Of a stretch of 18,992 nucleotides of DNA, positions 15,797 through 18,992 are shown piece by piece. The position numbers and the translations under genes are program-made. The DNA is from JABHIE01 sp964584805 (GTDB lineage Bacteria > Planctomycetota > UBA1135), in contig CAZPAY010000025.1 in the NCBI GenBank assembly GCA_964584805.1, positions 1 to 18,992 of the forward strand. The letters are read 5' to 3'. The notes under the pieces are model-generated. The model ran no database searches and was not told the origin of the DNA. It saw only the letters and a program-made list of their open reading frames with translations. Every line of letters starts with the position of its first letter. The first letter of the stretch is position 1.

Positions 15797-16549
15797 ATGA
15801 ACATGAACATTACTCTCCACGTATGGCGGCAAAAGGGCCCAGATGCTCCGGGTCGCATGGAAATCATTCAGGCTGATGGTGTATCACCAGATATGTCTTT
15901 CCTAGAAATGCTCGACTTAGTTAACGAGCGGCTTGAGGCGACCGATATTGAATCGATTGCGTTTGACCATGATTGCCGCGAAGGCATTTGTGGCATGTGC
16001 TCGCTCGTTGTCAACGGCATCGCCCACGGCCCCGAATCGGCCACTACGGTTTGTCAGTTGCACATGCGCTCGTTTAAAGATGGTGACGCGATTTACATCG
16101 AGCCATGGCGTGCGCGGGCCTTCCCAGTGATTCGCGATTTGATTGTCGACCGCTCAGCGTTTGAGCGCATTCAACACGCCGGTGGTTATGTCTCGATTAA
16201 TTGCGGAGGCTCACCTGACGCCAATGCGATTTTGGTACCTAAGCCCGAAGCAGACACCGCAATGGACGCCGCCTCGTGCATTGGTTGTGGCGCTTGTGTT
16301 GCGTCATGCCCCAATGGCTCGGCGATGCTGTTTGTTGCCGCAAAGATTGGCCAGTTTGCACACTTACCGCAAGGTCAGCCTGAGCGTTTCCGCCGCGCCC
16401 GCCGCATGGTCGAGCAAATGGAAACAGAGGGTTTCGGTGCCTGCACCAACCACTTTGAGTGTGAAGCCAGTTGCCCGAAAGAAGTCCCGATTAAGTTCAT
16501 CAGCGAAATGAACCGCGACTTTATTAAGGCTGTGCTGAAAGGCGAATAA
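15797..16549 (+). CDS. sdhB: Succinate dehydrogenase/fumarate reductase iron-sulfur subunit
   Basis: 250 residues. The N-terminal ferredoxin domain binds [2Fe-2S] through Cys60, Cys65, Cys68 and Cys86 (CREGICGMCSLVVNG; TTVCQLHM). The C-terminal domain carries CIGCGACVASCP (Cys161, 164, 167, 171) and CTNHFECEASCPKEVP (Cys216, 222, 226) for the [4Fe-4S] and [3Fe-4S] clusters. It passes electrons from the SdhA flavin to the SdhC haems and quinone. A strong Shine-Dalgarno (AGGAG) lies 9 nt before the ATG; internal genes of the sugar operon lack one. An adjacent ATG two codons downstream is the only start ambiguity. It ends sdhCAB; the CYTH gene starts 30 bp further on. Confidence 0.96.
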   Translation: MNMNITLHVWRQKGPDAPGRMEIIQADGVSPDMSFLEMLDLVNERLEATDIESIAFDHDCREGICGMCSLVVNGIAHGPESATTVCQLHMRSFKDGDAIYIEPWRARAFPVIRDLIVDRSAFERIQHAGGYVSINCGGSPDANAILVPKPEADTAMDAASCIGCGACVASCPNGSAMLFVAAKIGQFAHLPQGQPERFRRARRMVEQMETEGFGACTNHFECEASCPKEVPIKFISEMNRDFIKAVLKGE

Positions 16550-16567
16550 TCGATGAGCCGTGTGAGT

Positions 16568-16573
16568 TAAACT
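16568..16573 (+). promoter_or_regulatory. -10-like hexamer 6 nt before the CYTH start codon
   Basis: TAAACT is followed by GCTCGC and then ATG. The spacing equals that of TAGAGT before the OPT gene. It suggests the CYTH gene has its own promoter and a leaderless message rather than depending on read-through from sdhB. No -35 box is recognisable. Confidence 0.35.
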
Positions 16574-16579
16574 GCTCGC

Positions 16580-17176
16580 ATGGCTCTTGAAATCGAAGCT
16601 AAATTCGTCGCCCCCGGGCCCGAGGCTCGCCTGCAGTTACCGACTGCGCTGGCAAGCCTCGGGCTCGAGCTTTTTGACGCCGAGCATCGGCTCGTGGTGG
16701 ATGTTTATCGCGACACGGCCTGTGGCGAATTTGCAAAGGGCGGATGGGCTTTGCGGTATCGGAGTGTGGCAGGTGTAAGTGGTTTTTTGAAAACGCAAAA
16801 AGCGTTAACCGCCGCTGACGCAACCGGTCTTGCCGCGAGGGAAGAGATCGAGAGTCGTGTCGATGCGATTGAAGATACGCACAATGCACAGCCGCTCATC
16901 GATTTATTCAAAGTCTTCCAAGACCGTTGGGTTTGGCAAGTGCGAGGTGCAGGTGGCTTGTTGGTCGAGGCAAGTTATGACTATGTCCTGTGGCGCAAAC
17001 GCAGTGACGGTGGTGCGCTGTGTGCCGAGGCCCATGAAGTCGAGCTTGAGTTGAAATCAAGTGATGCGCATGAGCAGGCCTTGGCGAATCTCATTTCGCA
17101 GGTTGAGCGGGTGACTGGCTGGGCGGCTTCTGCTGAGTCGAAATATGCGCGGGGTATGAATCTCGCCAACCCATAA
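16580..17176 (+). CDS. CYTH-domain protein (triphosphate tunnel metalloenzyme family)
   Basis: 198 residues forming a single CYTH domain. The signature ExExK is at Glu4-Glu6-Lys8 (LEIEAKF). VVDVYRDT matches the strand usually reading 'YYDT', and GWALRYR plus FLKTQKAL supply the basic residues lining the phosphate tunnel; REEIES and LLVEASYD continue the alternating acidic strands, ending in HEVELELK and ESKYARG. Members hydrolyse inorganic triphosphate or thiamine triphosphate, or act as class IV adenylate cyclases; which one cannot be decided here. There is no CHAD domain, often fused in longer relatives. It is cytosolic. The gene lies 30 bp after sdhB with its own -10-like hexamer, and its stop is followed by an A6 run that on the opposite strand could serve as the U-tract of a DGR terminator. 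Confidence 0.88.
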   Translation: MALEIEAKFVAPGPEARLQLPTALASLGLELFDAEHRLVVDVYRDTACGEFAKGGWALRYRSVAGVSGFLKTQKALTAADATGLAAREEIESRVDAIEDTHNAQPLIDLFKVFQDRWVWQVRGAGGLLVEASYDYVLWRKRSDGGALCAEAHEVELELKSSDAHEQALANLISQVERVTGWAASAESKYARGMNLANP

Positions 17177-17290
17177 AAAAGACGGTGCGGCTTTCGAATC
17201 GGCTATCCGGCTCGACCTACTCACTACACCGCCTAAAATTCAGTTTTGCCCTCATCCGAGGGGCTGGACAAGCGCCCTGTTCACGGTCTG
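17177..17290 (-). other. Noncoding segment downstream of the DGR template repeat
   Basis: No gene is seen here. It contains a short hairpin (CCCTC-ATCC-GAGGG, 17249-17262) and one copy of an 11-bp repeat GCTATCCGGCT (17202-17212) whose other copy (17290-17300) overlaps the end of the template repeat. On the minus strand the segment ends in a T6 run (17180-17175), a possible end of the template transcript, but no strong stem directly precedes it. Confidence 0.4.
17249..17262. repeat. Short inverted repeat downstream of the template repeat
   Basis: CCCTC (17249-17253) and GAGGG (17258-17262) form a 5-bp stem with a 4-nt loop. A small stem with a 4-nt loop just beyond the repeat end resembles the target-recognition hairpins known downstream of some DGR variable repeats, but here it lies next to the template. 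The role is inferred and may be nil. Confidence 0.35.
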
Positions 17291-17452
17291 CTATCCGGCT
17301 AAACCTGGAGCTGAAACAAGGCGGAAGCCGTAGTTGTTGTTGCGGTTGTTCGGGTTGTTGTTGTTCCGCTGCGCCGAACGCAAGTTCGAGGCGTTGTTGT
17401 TCCAACTGCCCCCGCGTAACACACGGTTCGAGCCTTTCGGGCACTGCCCACA
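17291..17452 (-). repeat. DGR template repeat (TR), AAC-rich, encodes a FGE/C-type-lectin-like tail
   Basis: Read on the minus strand this segment is protein-like although it has no start: CPKGSNRVLRGGSW, then NNN-A-S-N-L-R-S-A-Q-R-NNNN-P-NN-R-NNN-Y, then GFRLVSAPGLAG and TAG (17293-17291). Thirteen AAC codons lie in the core (17401-17330), interspersed with fixed codons, so it is not a simple trinucleotide repeat. AAC codons suit adenine-specific mutagenesis: changes at the first two bases give many residues and no stop codons. RGGSW...GFR is the C-terminal signature of formylglycine-generating-enzyme-like folds, the commonest DGR target. It lies directly downstream of the reverse transcriptase on the same strand. 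Exact ends are uncertain because the variable repeat is not in the window. Confidence 0.9.
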
Positions 17453-17473
17453 ATGAGTTTAGCTGTGCCCAGC

Positions 17474-18466
17474 CTATGGGCTGCCAAAACAGCGTGCCCG
17501 GAATTGAAAAGAACCCCCACGACGCACAAAGTCTGTCATGGGCTCAAGACGAGCGACGACATCTTCTTCACTTATCTGCCCATGTTCAAAAGCCAACAAC
17601 AGCTTCTGGCTTCTTGAGCGGAAGCGATCGCGAGTTCCACGCGACAATCCCAAACGATGCGGAAACAGGCGATAACCCAAAAAGGTAAGCCCTTGTTTCA
17701 TTTTATTGAGCCTCGCATATTTCAAATCAAGCTGAAGCTTGCCCGCCAAAAAATCAGCGACCTTCGCAGCCACCTCAAGCAACTCTTCTTTTGAATCACC
17801 CCAAATGACAATATCGTCCATGTATCGCACCACGCTCTTTTGCCTCAACTGCTCTTTCAAGAAGTGGTCGGCGGCGGCCAAATAATGATTCGCAAAATAC
17901 TGGCTCGTCAAATTGCCAATGGGCAGCCCCTTTCCTGGTTTGACTTTATAGGTCTGCAAAATTGTTTCAAACAGCCGCAAAACAACCGGGTCTTTAAACC
18001 CCCTCTCCAACGAGTGCAGCAAAGTCGATTGATCGACGCTGTCAAAATACTTGCGAACATCCAACTGCAAATACCACTTTAACCGAGACCCGTATTTCAT
18101 GGCTCTCCGCAAGGCACCATCAAGACCTTTGTTTTTGCGGCACGCATAACTGTCGTATATCTGACATCGCTCAAAATGTACCCCGCATACATTCAATATC
18201 GCGTGATGGGCAACATGGCTACGAAAAGGTGCGGCATAAATCATGCGTGGCTTCGGGTCGCGCACTTCAAATGCAAAATACTCCCCCCAATCCACTTGGC
18301 CGGCCTGCAACTCCTCGCCAAGGCTCGCCAAATTACTGGCAAGCTGATCTCGAAAAGCCAACACGGCCGGTTTCGCCCGCCGCCCTCGGCAAGCCTTATA
18401 AAACGCCCAACGCATATTGTCGGGCGATACGATTGATTCAATCAGATTTCCCGCTCTCTTCGGCAT
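17474..18466 (-). CDS. Diversity-generating retroelement reverse transcriptase
   Basis: 330 residues from the ATG at 18466. The longer frame from 18517 adds 17 residues without similarity to the expected KRAGNLIESIVSPDNMRWAF start, so 18466 is preferred; it overlaps the HRDC gene by 29 bp. RT motifs are in order: PKPRMIYAAPFRSHVAHHAI with the RKNKGLDGA fingers region, motif A LQLDVRKYFDSV (Asp136), motif B GLPIGNLTSQYFAN (residues 180-192; the GNLTSQ form is typical of DGR and related small RTs), motif C YMDD (215-218), and TFLGYRL. There is no maturase or endonuclease domain. It copies the adjacent template RNA into adenine-mutated cDNA that replaces a variable repeat in a target gene. The flanking template repeat and HRDC gene support a DGR over a retron or group II intron. 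All catalytic Asp residues are present. Confidence 0.93.
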   Translation of the reverse strand: MPKRAGNLIESIVSPDNMRWAFYKACRGRRAKPAVLAFRDQLASNLASLGEELQAGQVDWGEYFAFEVRDPKPRMIYAAPFRSHVAHHAILNVCGVHFERCQIYDSYACRKNKGLDGALRRAMKYGSRLKWYLQLDVRKYFDSVDQSTLLHSLERGFKDPVVLRLFETILQTYKVKPGKGLPIGNLTSQYFANHYLAAADHFLKEQLRQKSVVRYMDDIVIWGDSKEELLEVAAKVADFLAGKLQLDLKYARLNKMKQGLTFLGYRLFPHRLGLSRGTRDRFRSRSQKLLLAFEHGQISEEDVVARLEPMTDFVRRGGSFQFRARCFGSP

Positions 18467-18914
18467 GGGCGACCGCCAATAAGGCTTCCCCGTATTTTTC
18501 CAACTTAGCATCACCAAAACCGCGCATTTTTTTCAGCTCGGCAAGGGTGGATATTTTCTCTTCCACAATTTGACCTAAATGGGCATTTGTGGCCACCATG
18601 TAGGCTTTAATCCCCTCTTTTGCTGCCAGCCATTTTCGCTTATCGCGCAATGCAGAAAACAGCAAAAACTGCTCTTCGGACAGGCGCTCGCGCCAATCGA
18701 TTGTTTCTTTCACTCGGCCACCTGTGTGCGCTGGCGAGCTGGATGGCTTACCACCGTCAAGATACTCCACGCAAAATGACCAGTGCGCAGCGCCTTCGAA
18801 CCGCACAAGTTCTTTTTCAATTTGCAAGACCCGCTGCCCGCGAATAAACCGATTCATTTCTTCTTCCATCTCGGGTGCTCCCGAAGATGGAACACTAAAA
18901 ACTCTAATTCCCAT
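18438..18914 (-). CDS. HRDC-domain DGR accessory protein
   Basis: 158 residues. The N-terminal half (MGIRVFSVPS, EEMNRFIRGQRVLQIEKELVRFEG, HWSFCVEYLDGG) is a small conserved module seen in RT-associated HRDC proteins. After a Ser/Pro/Gly-rich linker (55-68), residues about 80-150 form an HRDC domain: LSEEQFLLFSALRDKRKWLAAKEGIKAY, then STLAELKKMRGFGDAKLEKYGEALLAV, the final helix-hairpin region. HRDC domains bind nucleic acid and occur in RecQ helicases and RNase D. In some DGRs an HRDC protein takes the place of the usual Avd protein, probably binding template RNA or cDNA with the RT. The start at 18914 keeps the conserved N-terminus; a weak GAGAA lies upstream. Its end overlaps the RT start by 29 bp, so the two are translationally coupled. 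Confidence 0.87.
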   Translation of the reverse strand: MGIRVFSVPSSGAPEMEEEMNRFIRGQRVLQIEKELVRFEGAAHWSFCVEYLDGGKPSSSPAHTGGRVKETIDWRERLSEEQFLLFSALRDKRKWLAAKEGIKAYMVATNAHLGQIVEEKISTLAELKKMRGFGDAKLEKYGEALLAVAHAEESGKSD

Positions 18915-18992
18915 AGTTCGTTCTCAATTTAATTTTGCGGTCGATTTTGAAACCCTAACGGGCTCCAAAATATGTTTGCGTTTCGGCACGGG
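18915..18992. other. Right edge, no gene seen
   Basis: 78 bp upstream of the HRDC gene. On the minus strand a TAAATT-like hexamer lies 11 nt before the HRDC ATG and may be a promoter element. Short open stretches entering from the edge all reach stops within this segment and match nothing recognisable. Confidence 0.3.

Noticed and set aside
17330..17401. GTT/AAC run as a simple microsatellite
   Set aside because: The AAC codons are interspersed with fixed codons that match a protein fold signature and adjoin a DGR reverse transcriptase, so it is a template repeat.
17291..17452. A functional link between the FGE-like template repeat and the sulfatase-fold genes at the left end
   Set aside because: DGR targets with this fold are normally binding proteins, not sulfatase activators, and the sulfatase-fold genes here lack the residue FGE modifies; proximity within 15 kb is weak evidence.
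17299..17529. A 76-codon minus-strand frame rich in Thr through the AAC-rich segment
   Set aside because: It is the wrong frame of the template repeat; the frame giving RGGSW...GFR is the meaningful one and has no start codon of its own.
17474..18914. RT as a retron or group II intron
   Set aside because: No msr/msd-like inverted repeats, maturase or endonuclease domain, or domain V structure was seen; the template repeat and HRDC partner favour a DGR.
18915..18992. Possible variable repeat (target gene end) at the right edge
   Set aside because: A partial resemblance (CCCG..., CGCAAAC) to the template fails at positions that are not adenine in the template, so it is not adenine-limited variation.

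Overview
The window looks like chromosomal DNA of a Gram-negative, aerobic heterotroph of the Planctomycetota/Verrucomicrobiota kind. This is inferred from Tat-exported Gfo/Idh/MocA oxidoreductases, a DUF1080 (3-keto-disaccharide hydrolase family) lipoprotein, NupG-like MFS permease and sulfatase-fold enzymes in one operon, a B-type SdhCAB complex, few Shine-Dalgarno sequences inside the operon, and a diversity-generating retroelement. The taxon cannot be fixed from sequence alone. No tRNA, rRNA, CRISPR array or insertion sequence was seen.

Region 1 (10421 down to 1, minus strand) is one tightly packed operon of nine genes, with overlaps or gaps of at most 14 bp: DUF1080 lipoprotein, MFS permease, cytosolic Gfo/Idh, Tat-type Gfo/Idh, ApbE-like flavin transferase, second Tat-type Gfo/Idh, diacylglycerol-kinase-family lipid kinase, and two alkaline-phosphatase-superfamily ('sulfatase') proteins. 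The last is membrane-anchored and runs off the left edge. The first six genes fit an oxidise-then-cleave route for saccharides: oxidation to 3-keto sugars, DUF1080 cleavage, import, then reduction. The last three look like an envelope or phospholipid-headgroup module, because both 'sulfatases' carry Thr where a true sulfatase has the formylglycine Cys.

Region 2 (10467-12503, plus) is an OPT-family transporter, divergent from the operon across only 45 bp. It converges on a small haem-c lipoprotein (12989-12543, minus), with a hairpin between the two stop codons.

Region 3 (13150-16549, plus) is sdhC-sdhA-sdhB, succinate dehydrogenase/fumarate reductase of the single-membrane-subunit type. A CYTH-domain protein (16580-17176) follows.

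Region 4 (18914 down to about 17291, minus) is a diversity-generating retroelement (DGR): an HRDC-domain accessory protein, a DGR-type reverse transcriptase (YMDD; LPIGNLTSQ), and just downstream a template repeat packed with AAC codons that reads as the C-terminus of a formylglycine-generating-enzyme/C-type-lectin-fold protein. The target gene with the variable repeat is not in the window. It may lie just beyond the right edge or elsewhere.

Four start codons at the head of transcripts (10421, 10467, 12989, 16580) sit 6 or 8 nt after a -10-like hexamer, which suggests leaderless mRNAs.
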